A stretch of DNA of 64,000 nt from Nageia nagi (lineage: Eukaryota > Pinophyta), in the NCBI GenBank assembly GCA_050084985.1, contig JBITNC010000001.1, positions 5,704,001-5,768,000 on the forward strand, given 5' to 3'. Under the pieces are notes generated by a model, which had not been told where the DNA came from, made no database searches, and was given only the letters and a program-made list of their open reading frames with translations. The translations under genes and the position numbers were made by a program. Below are positions 1-10,766 of the stretch, in pieces (the first letter of the stretch is position 1; the number at the start of each line of letters is the position of its first letter).

Positions 1-2061
1 ACAATTCACCATCCCTTATAGCCCACAACAAAATGGAGTTGCAAAAAGAAAGAATAGGTCCATAATGGAGATGGCTAGATGCATGTTTAGGAATCATCCT
101 AAGTTTCTTTGGGGTGAAACAGTAAGCACAACTATCTACACCTTGAATAGATGTCCCACAAAAGCAGTTGAAGTAAAAACTCCTTATGAGGTATAAATAG
201 GTAAGAAACCTAACATCTCTCATTTAAGGATTTTTGGTTGTGAAGTCTTTTCCTTCATAGTTTTAGAAAAGAGGAACAAGCTAGATAATAAATAAGATAA
301 ATGCATCTTTGTGGGATATGATAGTCAACATAGAGGGTATAGTATTTACTCTCCTTCAGTAAAAGTAGTATTTGTTTCAAGGGATGTGAAGTTTAATGAG
401 GATCTTAATGATTCTTCTTCAAGTGAAATCCTTGAAGAACCTTTAGAATTGCCTATGTGGTTGGATCATAATTTAGATAAGTTACCAAAAGAGCAAAATT
501 CTCCAACTCAAAGGATAACTAGAAGTATGACTTTGTATAAGTCTCTTATTTCCAATATTGAAGATCATAATGAAGCTTCTAACTTTAAGGAGGCTTCTAA
601 ACATTCTTTTTAGATGGATGCTATGAAGGTGGAATATGAAGCTCTTATGAAAAATGGAACTTGGGACTTGGTTCCATATCCAACCATAAGGAATGTGATT
701 AGAAATAAATGGATTTACAAAGTCAAGTTCAACTCAAAAGGTGAGATTGAGAAATATAAGGTAAGGTTGGTGGCCAAAGGTTTTGCTAAAAAAATTGAAG
801 TTGACTATGAGGAAACCTTTGCTCCAATTCCAAATATGTCTATAGTTAGACTCATTTTTTCCCTTTCAGAAGCCCAAGGTTGGAAGATATTCTAACTTAA
901 TGTGAAAAGTGCCTTTCTCAATGGTGATTTGGATTTTGAGATCTACATGAGTAAGCCTAAGGGGTTTATTATTCTTGAAAAAGAATAACATGTGCGTAAG
1001 TTGAAGAAGACTTTGTATGGACTTAAGCAAGCACCAAGAGCTTGGTATGAGAAGATTTTGGGATACTTTGAAGCTATTAGATTCTCCAAATGCTATATAG
1101 ATTTAGATCTCTATGTGCTCAATGAAGGTAAAGACTTGGTCTTAATCGTTCTTTATGTTGATAATATTTTTACATGGAATAATATATGTATCATCAATGA
1201 GTGCATATCCAAGCTTAATTCAAAATATGAGATGACAAATCTTGATCTCTTGCATTACTATCTTGGTATGCAAGTATATCAATATAAGGATTGTACCTAC
1301 CTTAGTCAATCCAAATACACCTTAGATATTCTACAGAAGTTTGAAATTAAAGAATGCAAGTCGTTGGATATTCCTATGTCTCTTGGAATCAATTTAGAGA
1401 TTGGATCTAACTCTTAGTTGGAAAATGCTAAAACTTATATGTAGTTAATTTGATGGTAAGGTTAATGCAAAAACCTTATGTTGAGTATCTCTCTATAGCT
1501 AAAAACATATTGAGGTATATTGCAGGCACTAAGGATCTAGCCCTCAAATATACCAAGTTACCTTTCTTTGTTCTTTCATAATTCTTAGATTTTGAATATT
1601 GAGGTGAAAAAGAGGATATGAAATCTACTTAAGCTTATGTGTTTAGCATTGGTTTAAGCACTATCGCTTGGTCTTCCTAGAAGCATCCCACCATCACTCT
1701 TTCCACTATAAAGGAATAATATAGAGCTATGATAGTTGAAGCTTAGGATGCTATTTGGTTGAAAAATATTCTGAAGAAAATTGGGTTTGAACGATCTGAT
1801 CCTACCCAAATTTCTTCAAATAATCAATCAACCATTACTTTAGCCAAGAAGTCTATTTACCATCAAAGAATGAAGTATGTAGAAATCCAAGCTCATTTTA
1901 TTAGGAAGAAAGTTTTAGATGGGACTTTGTAGCTTTAGTATTGTCCATCGAACTTGAACTCTGATGATTTATTCACCAAACCTCTCTCAAAGGCTTAGTT
2001 CTACAAGTTTAAGGAGTCTATTGGGTTGATGAAGTTGCCATCAAGGGGGAGTGAAGTTTGA
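1..2061 (+). pseudogene. Copia A pol relic (integrase C-terminus, RT, RNase H)
   Basis: This is the 3' portion of a Ty1/copia polyprotein, cut by the window start. Reading in order: the end of the integrase (WGE, then RCPTKA and the typical FLGY-type box near 310), the linker, reverse transcriptase from about 614 (NKWIYKVKFN, VRLVAKGF, YGLKQAPRAWYEK) and RNase H to the final stop at 2059-2061. Stops occur at 197, 613, 893, 986, 1416 and many later places. The RT catalytic box reads YVDN at 1154-1165 instead of YVDD, so it is dead. The RNase H end is recognisable from KHPTITLS and DDLFTKPLS. Pol ends on a GGGGGAG purine run at 2045-2051, as in the related copies B and C. The family assignment is certain; the copy is not functional. 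Confidence 0.95.
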
Positions 2062-2778
2062 ATTCTTATTTATGACATCACCTTCACTAGCAAGAGGATT
2101 TTTAACTATATAGTGTTGATCTTATGTGTGCACCTTTTATGCTTAGTCCTCCATGTGTGAGAAGCTTATTTGTACACTTTACTTCATCTTGGTGTGTACA
2201 TTTTTATGCTTAGTTCTCCATGTGTGATGAACTTATTTGTACACTTTATGCATATGATGGATTATTATAACCACTGTTTAGTTATCCATTTATGAGGAAC
2301 TAGTATGTGCATATTTTATGTCATATGCTTTGATGATGATCAACACATGTTTTATACAACAAGTGACTATAAGTTTGCTTGGCATCTTAGTGATGACTTA
2401 TAGTGCACCATATGATCAATTTATGGATGGAATTATTTGATTCATTTATATTATATTGATATGAATATATATATGATGCATCTAACTGATCTTGTTTATG
2501 AGCTGCTTGTAGCTTATAGGTTTCTTCTAGAGATTTTAGGTTACTTACTTCAGGTATGCAGGCTCATCTTATTGATGACTACTACTTGTACATTGAAACC
2601 ATTTATGGTTGATGATTGATGTATTGTAAACTATTTTTTAAAATGGTTATGTAGATGATCCTTGGCTAGATTGTATTACTTCTCAAAATGTCAAGTTCTT
2701 ATCTCTAATTTTATTTTTTAAGAACTCTCTTACTTTATATCTTTTCTTCTTTCTACTCCAATATTGCATTAAAGCGGG
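2062..2778 (+). other. Copia A post-pol region between stop and 3' LTR
   Basis: About 0.7 kb lies between the pol stop and the LTR. It starts with imperfect copies of a roughly 70-base unit (2125-2250, built on TTAGTYCTCCATGTGTGA and TTTGTACACTTTA). A block at 2437-2640 recurs in the other three family members (minus strand at 10173-10400 and 53690-53900, plus strand at 61800-61990). That block can be read as a short frame containing YELLVA and STLKP-like words, but indels between copies argue for a conserved RNA segment as much as for a protein. A short purine run, AAAGCGGG (2771-2778), abuts the LTR and is the likely polypurine tract. Confidence 0.75.
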
Positions 2779-3332
2779 TGTTAGAATTAATAATGCATTA
2801 TTGCAAATATTATTCTTTAGGAAGATGTATAAAGAATAATATCTCCACTCTTTATGTAATTGATTATTTAATCCACTACATGCTTAAAATTATTCCTAAA
2901 TACCTTTTAAGTATTTAGTGAATAAAATAATCAAACTTGGCCCACATGTAACTTTTCCTACACTCCATCTCATGAGCATGCACCTTAGGTAAAAGGGTGT
3001 GCATGACATGATTTTGTACAATGGATAAAAGAGTGATATAAGAGAGGATTTTGGCCTATAAATAGAGGGTCCTCTCCTTGAGATCACTCACTCAAGTTTG
3101 TAGTATTTTTATGCTCTAGGGTTGTTAGGAAAAAGGAGAAAGAGTTGTTGTAAGAGAGTCTTGTATCTTGAGAAGTAATAGAATTTAGTTTAAAATGGAG
3201 TACTCTCTTGATAGAGAGGAACCATTATACTTTAAGGTGTCACCTATGTGTGTGATTATTTAAGAGCATTCTTGAGTTATTTCTAAGGAGTAGAGGATCA
3301 CTCCAAGGTGATCTTGGGTGTATGAGCTTTCA
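2779..3332 (+). repeat. LTR of copia A family (554 bp)
   Basis: It starts TGTTAGAATT and ends GAGCTTTCA, so it has the TG...CA ends of an LTR. A TATA box (TATAAATA) lies at 3057-3064, consistent with an RNA start in the following bases. The sequence aligns by eye with the solo LTR at 43987-44450 and more distantly with the LTRs of B, C and the 15.4-kb element. Directly after the LTR comes TTTGGTA, which resembles the primer-binding start seen after the 5' LTRs of B and of the 15.4-kb element. The LTR may therefore also act as the 5' LTR of a further downstream copy. Confidence 0.85.
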
Positions 3333-3528
3333 TTTGGTAGAGGATGTAATAGCTAGGATAACCTCACTAGAAGGTGAGGTTTCTACCTTTCATCCTTTAA
3401 GGGTTGAAGTTGAGATATTTATACCTATGGAGTCTAAGTTAGTTACATTGAAGATCACTTTGGTATAATGAGATGCTTAGATTGTTTTCCTTGAATAGGA
3501 CAACAAGCAGATTCAAGAGAGGTTATCC

Positions 3529-3771
3529 ATGCCACCATCAAATGAGTCCTGGGCATTCATGTCCAAACAATTTGAGTTAAACCAAAAGCTACAGTTGGAG
3601 ATCAAGGATCTTAGTGAGAAATATGGGAAGGCTAAGGCACTCCTAGTCTCCCATGCTATTACTAGTAGTAGGGTCATAGGTTATTTAGGGATGTCACTAT
3701 ATAGTGCAAATCAAAAGAGTCGTAAGGTGGAGAGTGGTGATGTGAGTGGTAGCAAGGAGAGCCACACATGA
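3529..3771 (+). CDS. Hypothetical short coiled-coil reading frame, possibly retroelement-derived
   Basis: This is an 80-residue open frame that I do not recognise. The N-terminal half is rich in E, K, L and Q with heptad-like spacing (FELNQKLQLEIKDLSEKY), suggesting a coiled coil; the C-terminal part is Ser/Lys rich. It lies about 200 bases after an LTR with a primer-site-like sequence, where a leader or gag frame of a retroelement would sit, and the LTR-like leader text (GGTGAGGTTTCT) precedes it. It ends just before a long AT microsatellite. It may be a fragment of a gag-like protein of a non-autonomous element, or chance. Nothing in it shows a catalytic function. Confidence 0.3.
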   Translation: MPPSNESWAFMSKQFELNQKLQLEIKDLSEKYGKAKALLVSHAITSSRVIGYLGMSLYSANQKSRKVESGDVSGSKESHT

Positions 3772-3797
3772 AATGTTATAAGAACACTCATATTTTG

Positions 3798-3799
<2 letters not shown>

Positions 3800-3878
<79 letters not shown>

Positions 3879-3892
3879 GTATATATATATAT
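3800..3892. repeat. (AT)n microsatellite
   Basis: About 90 bases of nearly pure AT dinucleotide, with a few G interruptions toward the right end. Confidence 0.98.
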
Positions 3893-4790
3893 TTCATGAA
3901 TCAATTTTGTTTGTTACTGTATTATTGTATATTTTATTGTGTATCTTAAAGGAATGTGTTTATCATACATTTGAAATGAAAATATTGATAATAAATTTTA
4001 GCAAATAAAAACTTACTTAACAGAAAAACCTATCAATTCTTAACAAATTTGATAAAAAAAATCTTGCTATCAACTACATATTCCAATTTTTTGTAATGAA
4101 CTTTAAAAAGATCACATAACATGCTCTTCAAACACTTTGAAACAAACAATGAAAAAAATGAAATAACTTTATTTTCTTTCCTATTTTAGAAAACTCATGG
4201 TGTAGACATTGTATCTACAGGAAGACAATATCTACATCATTAAACTTTGCAAATTTCAAAGAAAAATATATGGATAACACGAAGGTTACTAACCCATAAA
4301 ACATTCATAAAAGTGAAAACATACTTAAAAATACAAAAAATTGGAAAAACATAAAAATACACTATGGTACAAGATTCATTTGATTTTTTATGATTTAACT
4401 AATAATACAATGTACCTAGGTGGTATTTGGGACCCACTTACATTTGGATGATGCAAGTACAAAGGTTTAGATTGATTTAGATGTGGAATGCACGATACCA
4501 ATGATGTGTGGACAATTATATCAAGTGTCTGCACTCATCTTTTGTTGAAATTTGGTATCACCATTTTTTGACAAAGCTTGTTTTTATTTTTATGGATGAT
4601 TATTTATGATGATATGACTTGTATTTGTTAGAGAAATAATATTGAAAATAGTTTGGTTCACTTACCATTCTGATGCATCCTCTAGGTTATTGGTTTGATC
4701 TTGGCAAAGGATTCTTGAATATGCCAAGCTGACTATTATCAAGGTGTACAAGACCAACATCACTATCTTATTTTCTAGCGTATCATCTAT
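3893..4790. other. No gene seen (AT-rich)
   Basis: AT-rich sequence without a recognisable frame. It lies downstream of the antisense gypsy gag relic, where its protease and pol would be expected, but I cannot read those domains. Confidence 0.6.
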
Positions 4791-6345
4791 TCAAATTGAT
4801 TTTTGGTCAATGACGTTTTGTACAATATTCCTTAAATCCCTATAATTTTTGATAAAGTATCCTAGTGTTCTATGATAATTGCAAAATTCTTCAAATCTAT
4901 AATTTTCAGGAACACCATTTGGAAAATGATGCGTAACAATTGGTGGTAGTTCAATGAGATCTTTATCTAACAATAAATTTAAGATATTATCAATGATTTT
5001 GTTTAATTTTATATACTTTCTTTTATGCTAAAAAGATCTTGTACATGTACTTACTGTTGTTGCTACTTATGTCGGTGATGGGGAAGCTTTTACCTTTGGG
5101 TTGTTAATCTTTTGAGATTCCTTATAATTTTGTAAAATGTAAGGGTCTTTTTAAAGCAATTTTTCAATCATCTTACCCAAAGAGATATCATCATGATCAA
5201 GTACTTCTAATTTGAATATTGGTAATAAAGCATTTGCAAAAGTATCTTTTAAATCTTGTTCAAGAGCAGTAACTCTATTAGCAACATGTTTTCATATTTT
5301 CACAAAATTAATCAAAGATTATTTTTGCACTTGTTTAATTTTGCATAAATATTTAAATTCAATTCTATCCTAAATATTGTACTTGAAATTAACAATAAAT
5401 TATAAGGTAATATCTTCATATTTATCAATACTCTTTTCAGGAAGGGAGAAGTACCATTTTAATGCATCATTTTTTAAGCTACTTGAGAATAACTTAGCAA
5501 GCATTTCATGATCATGTAGAAATTTAATAGCTTCTTCTAGAAATTTTCTAGCATACATTTTTGGATCTTGAAAACCACTAAATTTTGTGAATTTGATGCT
5601 CTTTTTACTAATATAAATTCTAGAAATAATTCCATCACTCAAAGGATATTTTAAGCAAAGAAAGAAATTATCATCATCACTATTATATTTTTCTTGTTCT
5701 ATTTTTTCTATCATTTCTTGTATATATTCTTGCATTAGGATTAGGTGGAGGCACAAAAGCCATTTATGCGAGGTGTAATGGTTGGTTTGGATGGATTTAT
5801 AGGTTGGTTACCAATTAGGGGTGGTGGAGGGGTTTATGGAGGGTTTGAAGGTTGTGATGGATTTGAAGGTTATTGGATAGGGATACCATTGACTTTCTTT
5901 AATTTTACTTCCTTGAGTTTTAAAAATGGGATAATTCTATTAGTTCGCTATTCTTATATGTTATTTAGTAGGTAACATATGAAATCAAATTGTTGATCAT
6001 TGGTATCTTTTTGGAAAGTATCTGAATCCTACGCCTCTATTAGAACATCAATTTTAACCTCATGTTCCTCTTGTGTTCAATTAGGTTTCTTTCATAAGCC
6101 ATATTGATTAAAGCATTAATTTGATCATGAAAACTTTTAGGTTTTTGAGATTCAATTATAATATGCTTACCATTATCATGATAGATATAGTTATCAAGCT
6201 TACCTGATTCTTATTGTTCATGAGTATCTACTTAAGGTTATTGATTATCATCATCTTTTTTAGAATGATCATCATCTATTTCCATTTCTATATTAGCTGG
6301 AGATTCTATCTTAGCAACATGAGCATCATGCGAGCAATTGGACAT
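4791..6345 (-). pseudogene. Ty3/gypsy gag relic
   Basis: On the minus strand this reads as a broken gag polyprotein. From right to left: an acidic N-terminal stretch near 6240-6300 (IEMEIDDDHSKKDDD), a proline/asparagine-rich linker near 5760-5850, a capsid segment at 5400-5756 (FTKFSGFQDPKMYARKFLEEA... then KWYFSLPEKSI, the usual retrotransposon gag signature of F.G..DP...L..F and W), and a zinc-knuckle-like segment at 4791-4973 (CNYHRTLGY). In the last, the expected His and second Cys are replaced by Tyr. The canonical form is CxYHR..GH...C, known from Tat-type gypsy elements. Several stops and frameshifts interrupt it. Pol is not seen downstream, so the element is truncated. Confidence 0.75.
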
Positions 6346-6850
6346 GATGTTAATGTCCTTCGTTATATTATTAGACTTCCTCCTTTTTGATGATCTTGCA
6401 TTTTTTCCCAACTCTCACACCACATTGAAGAGCAATATGGTTAGATTACACAATAACTTATGGAATATGTTATCATCTCCTTGGTATATTTTTAGTTTGG
6501 GGTGCATGAAGTTGGAATGCATTATCATAATATTTCTCCAAATAAAAACAAACATAGATAACAATACTCTTAAAGGTTGCAACCATGAATATAATGTGAA
6601 AGGTGATCAAAATCCATTGCAAATGGTAAGGACCAACTTTGATTTTTATGAAATTTTAGTGAAATATGAGAAGCAAGTTTTAAAGGATAAACTTAACAAC
6701 ATTTTTGCTTATAAAGAAGTGCTCCAAATGATAACATGAGACACCTTTGACATCCATGCCTACTCATATTTTGGACAACAGGGTAGGATAGTTTCAAGGA
6801 GGTATATCAGCCTCTTAATTTCTTACAACACCAATGATCATAGTTGTATT
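6346..6850. other. No gene supported
   Basis: A 133-residue plus-strand frame at 6338-6739 is open, but shows no motif I recognise. It sits where the upstream region of the antisense gag element would be. I treat it as chance. Confidence 0.4.
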
Positions 6851-9540
6851 TCACTCTTTTGGGTTACTATGATAAAATGTGATAAGTGGGTACAATTTGA
6901 TAATCCTTATAGTAGCCTGTCCATTGGGTATGTGTAGCTCATAATCATTCAAATCATATTTCATCACATGTATCGAAACATGTCCATCTTTGATGATGTT
7001 ACCATGATACTTTCTAGAAGGTTCATCATTGTGGATAATCCTTGAACCCACTATTTGGCCATCAGGATGGAGAAGATGCATCTTTTTTCACTTTCGAATG
7101 TCCTTCATGCCAAAACCAAACTACCCACAGTAGCCATTATTTTCTAACGTATTGGAAAAATGTGTCTATATGTCACAATATCATGGTTTAGAGGATATAC
7201 ATGAAATTCAAAAATAAGTAAATTAATTGCACTTAATGACAAGAAGAAATAGAAATAGTCAATCAAGAAGATGCTCACCTGCTCCTTTAAAATTTGTACT
7301 TCTTATCCATTACTTTCCTCTTGTGTCCTTTATGTACCTTTTTATGACTATTTCTTTGTATCTAGAATATGCTACTGAAGGAACCATCCTCCTTGATGTT
7401 CATTTAAACATGCCTCTCTAATCCTTCCATCCTTTGGTTGCATAGTAGAACCCAATAAGTACTTAACAAATAATACTTGGACCATCTTGGTTGTCAATTT
7501 AGATTATTTGATTTTCAAACACAAATTAAATGATCGAGTACAATTGATTTTAGCACTTTGCAATTCATCTCACTTGGTAGTTTACACCTAAAAGTTCATA
7601 AGCATTCCGTAATAAATTGGTCTCCCATATCACAATACCCCAACTCCTTCTTCCATTGTAGTAGCATCTCCATTGGGTATGTGTAGCTTGTAATCATTCA
7701 ACTCAGATTTCATCATATGTATCAAACATGTCCATCTTCAATCATGTTACCATGACACTTTCCAGAAGGATCATCATTGTGCATAATCCCAAAACCCACT
7801 ATTTGGCCGTCGGGATGGAGAAGATGCACCTTTTATCCTTTTCAAATATCCTTCATGCTAAAACTAAGCTTTCCAAAGTAGCCATTATTTGTTAATGTAT
7901 TGGCAAAACATGTTTACATGTCATAATATCATGATTTAGAGGACATACAAGGAATTCAAAAATAAGTAAATTCATTGTACTTAATGATAAGTAGAAATAA
8001 AAATAATCAATCACAAAGATGGTCAACTGCTCCTTTAAAGTTTTTACTTCTGATCTATTGCTTTCCTCATGTGATCTTTGTGTACCTTGTTGTTTCCATT
8101 TTGTTGTGTCCAGAACATGCTGCTGTGGGAACCATGCTCCTTAATGGCCATTTGGACGTCCCTCTCTGGTCATGTTACCATGAAACTTACTAGTAGGATC
8201 ATCATTATGCACACTCTCAGAACCCACTGTTTGGCCATCAAGATGGAGAAGATTCACCTTTTATCCATTTATAATGTCTTTTGTGCCAAAACCAAGCTTC
8301 CCATAGTAGATGTTATTTGCTACAATATTGGAAAAACATGTCTACATGTCATAATATCATGGTTTAGAGGACATACAAGGAATTCATAAACAAGTAAATT
8401 AATTATGTACTTAATGACAAGTAGAAATGAAAGTAATTAATCAACAAGGTGCTCACCTGCTCCTTTAAAGTTTTTTAATTCTAATCCATTACTTTCATTG
8501 TGTAACCTTTGTGTACCTTGCTATGATCATTTTGTTCTGTCTAGAGCATGTTGCTATGGGAATCATGCTCCTTGTTGTCCATTTGGATGTCCCTCTTTGA
8601 TCATGTTACCATGACACTTAGCAGCAGGATCATCATTGTGCACACTCAGACCCCAGTGTTTGGTCATCTTATGTATTTTGCAAATCTTGAAAGACCTTAG
8701 CTATTACCATATGGGGTGTCATAGCATCATTAGTTGGATGTTCATTATGAATATCATAATCACCAATATATTTGAGCACTGTGTCCTTCAACCTTGAACA
8801 ACCTTGTCCCTTTATCAATTGACTTTTTATATGATTCAATCTTCATATTTTTTCCTTTCCTCTTGCTCATAATCTTCAAGATCTTTTACGATGGTATTCT
8901 TTGTTGTTTCTAGCAAATTTTCATGTCCATGGATATAGTTCTATGAACACTATGTTCCAACTAATCTATAACATTTACTTTTATACTGTGACTTAAGCAC
9001 CATATTTATATGTCTCCTTTCAACCAAATATTTTTTTGGATTGTACATGTATAGCTTACGAATGCCATCGGTTGGCCTCCTACCTTTTGGTAGATGAGGA
9101 AATGGTGGAGCACCATTATGAAATAGACTCCTATGCTCATTTAAATTCTAAATATCACCCTCTTATTTTCTATTAAAAATGCATAATAACTAAGGAAGCA
9201 AAAGTATTGTATCCTATTACCCTTCCTAGTTTTTCCCATTCTCTTGGCACACCATCTACGTAAACCTCTCTATAATCATGTACCCATTGCAATACCCTAA
9301 ATTCCTCAAGGGTAAGTTATAAGTGGTATTTTACATTATCATTATTTTTCTCAATGAGTCACAATAAGATATTCAACATATATACATGTAGTGCCCCCAT
9401 AAAATACTAAAAAATTAGATGTGTAGTATGTAGAACATACCATCCTTAGTTGAGATTTTTCAATAAAACACTTCAAACAGCTAATACCAATGAGTGTAGC
9501 ATACCTATAGCTCAAAAAAGAGACCCAATTAGCATCCAAT
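6851..9540 (-). pseudogene. Transposase-like gene relic with repeated exon blocks (possibly CACTA/EnSpm)
   Basis: Minus-strand segments read like the C-terminal domain of plant CACTA-associated proteins: HLLHPDGQIVGS, then HNDEPSRKYHGN, then NDYELHIPNG. A second copy at about 7640-7800 continues into HIPNGDATTMEEGVGV. Near 8450, 8030 and 7275 the minus strand reads KGAG/AAGGAGCAG followed by GTGAGC, a plausible 5' splice site, so the blocks look like exon plus intron. Further right (9060-9340) a frame gives FPHLPKGRRPTDGIRKLYMYNP. The pattern (charged region, HxPLG/HIPNG box, then a G.A.....W end) resembles proteins carrying a Transposase_24-type region; this is a memory-based resemblance, not a search result. 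Many stops are present, so it is a relic. Element B is inserted just to its right. Confidence 0.45.
6918..8670. repeat. Tandem duplication of an approximately 430-bp block
   Basis: The phrase GTTACCATG(A)NACTT recurs at about 7003, 7744, 8174 and 8603, each time followed by the same text (GGATCATCATTGTGCA, CCCACTGTTTGGCC, GGATGGAGAAGATGCA, GTAGCCATTATTT, GGAATTCAAAAATAAGTAAATT). The last three starts are spaced about 430 bases apart; the first unit is longer by about 300 bases of unique sequence at 7420-7670. The repeat includes the transposase-like exon and its flanking intron-like sequence. Confidence 0.85.
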
Positions 9541-9566
9541 ATTTATTTTAAGATAGTTTATGATTC

Positions 9567-9571
9567 ATGGA
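9567..9571. repeat. Left TSD of copia B (ATGGA)
   Basis: ATGGA immediately precedes the left LTR and is repeated exactly after the right LTR at 17446-17450. Confidence 0.92.
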
Positions 9572-10036
9572 TGAAAGGGGATGAAGGATCCAACCCAAGA
9601 TCATCTTGGATGAACAATCCTACTTCTAAGAAATCTCAACCAATCACACACAAAATAACATAAGGATGTATAGTGGTTCCTCTCAAGGATGAGAGTACTC
9701 CACTTCAACTCTAGATCTTTAATTCTTAAGAACAATTCTTACAACCTCTCTCAAACTATCTTCCTACAAATCATGAGCATAACTTTGCTCTATTCAAGTG
9801 TATTTTACAACAAGACCAAGCTCTCTATTTATAGGAGAGAACCCTTCATCAACTCACTTTAACTCACCTTTTTACTAAAGGTTTACATGAGATTAAGAAG
9901 GGTCAAGTTGCACATATTTAATTCCTAAATACTAAAAAGGTATTTATAAATACTTTTTAGTATTTGGATGAATTAAGTATGAGAGACGTTTTATTTTATT
10001 TGGATACTAAACAATAATGCATTAGGAATTCTAATT
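9572..10036 (-). repeat. Copia B 3' LTR
   Basis: 465 bp. In element orientation it runs from a degraded ..TTAGAATT end (10036) to ..CTTTCA (9572). A TATA box is intact on the minus strand (TATTTATA on plus at 9826-9833). The partner LTR lies at 16980-17445. Confidence 0.93.
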
Positions 10037-10766
10037 CTCCTCCTTAATGCAATATTGGGTAGAGAAAAGAAAAGATAGTGAGAGAGAGATAGTAAGAGAG
10101 TTCTTATCCATAATAGATACAATCGAAGATAAGAACTATACATCTTGAGAAGTAATAGATCTTAGGTAAGGTTCAACTACTTAACCATTTTAACGAATGG
10201 TTTAAAATATAATATCCATCAACCATAGATGGTTTCAATGTACTAGAAGTAATATTCAGCAAGAAGTTGACAAGATGAGCCTCCATAAGCTTGCATATAT
10301 GAAATAAGTAATCTATAATCTTAAGAATAAACCTACAAGCTACAAGCAGCTCATAAATAAGATCATTTAGATGCATCATATATACATTCATATCAACATA
10401 AGATAAATGAATTAAATAATGCCATCCATAAAATGATCAAATGGTGTAATATAAATCATCATAAAGATGCCAAGAAAACTTATAATCATCTGCTGTATAA
10501 GAAACACATGTATTGATCATCATTATAAAAAATAGAATAAACATCTAATCATGCACATACTAGTTCCTCACATATAGATAACTAAATAATGCATGAAGTG
10601 TACAAACAAATGTATCTCATATGGATGAGTAAACAATGCCAACATGCACATACTTGTTCCGCACACATAGAGAACCATAAAAAAGTATACAAAGATCAAC
10701 ATTATATAGCTAAAAGATCCTCATAGGAGTGAAGTTATCATCACAAAAAATGAATTCAACAAGAAT
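10037..10766 (-). other. Copia B post-pol region
   Basis: Noncoding region between the pol stop and the 3' LTR. It contains the block shared with copia A, C and the 15.4-kb element (10173-10400), which by chance stays open for 72 codons here, and the degenerate repeat around ACATACTAGTTCCTCACATA / ACATACTTGTTCCGCACACA (10557-10690). A purine run (GGAGGAGAATT on minus) abuts the LTR. Confidence 0.75.
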
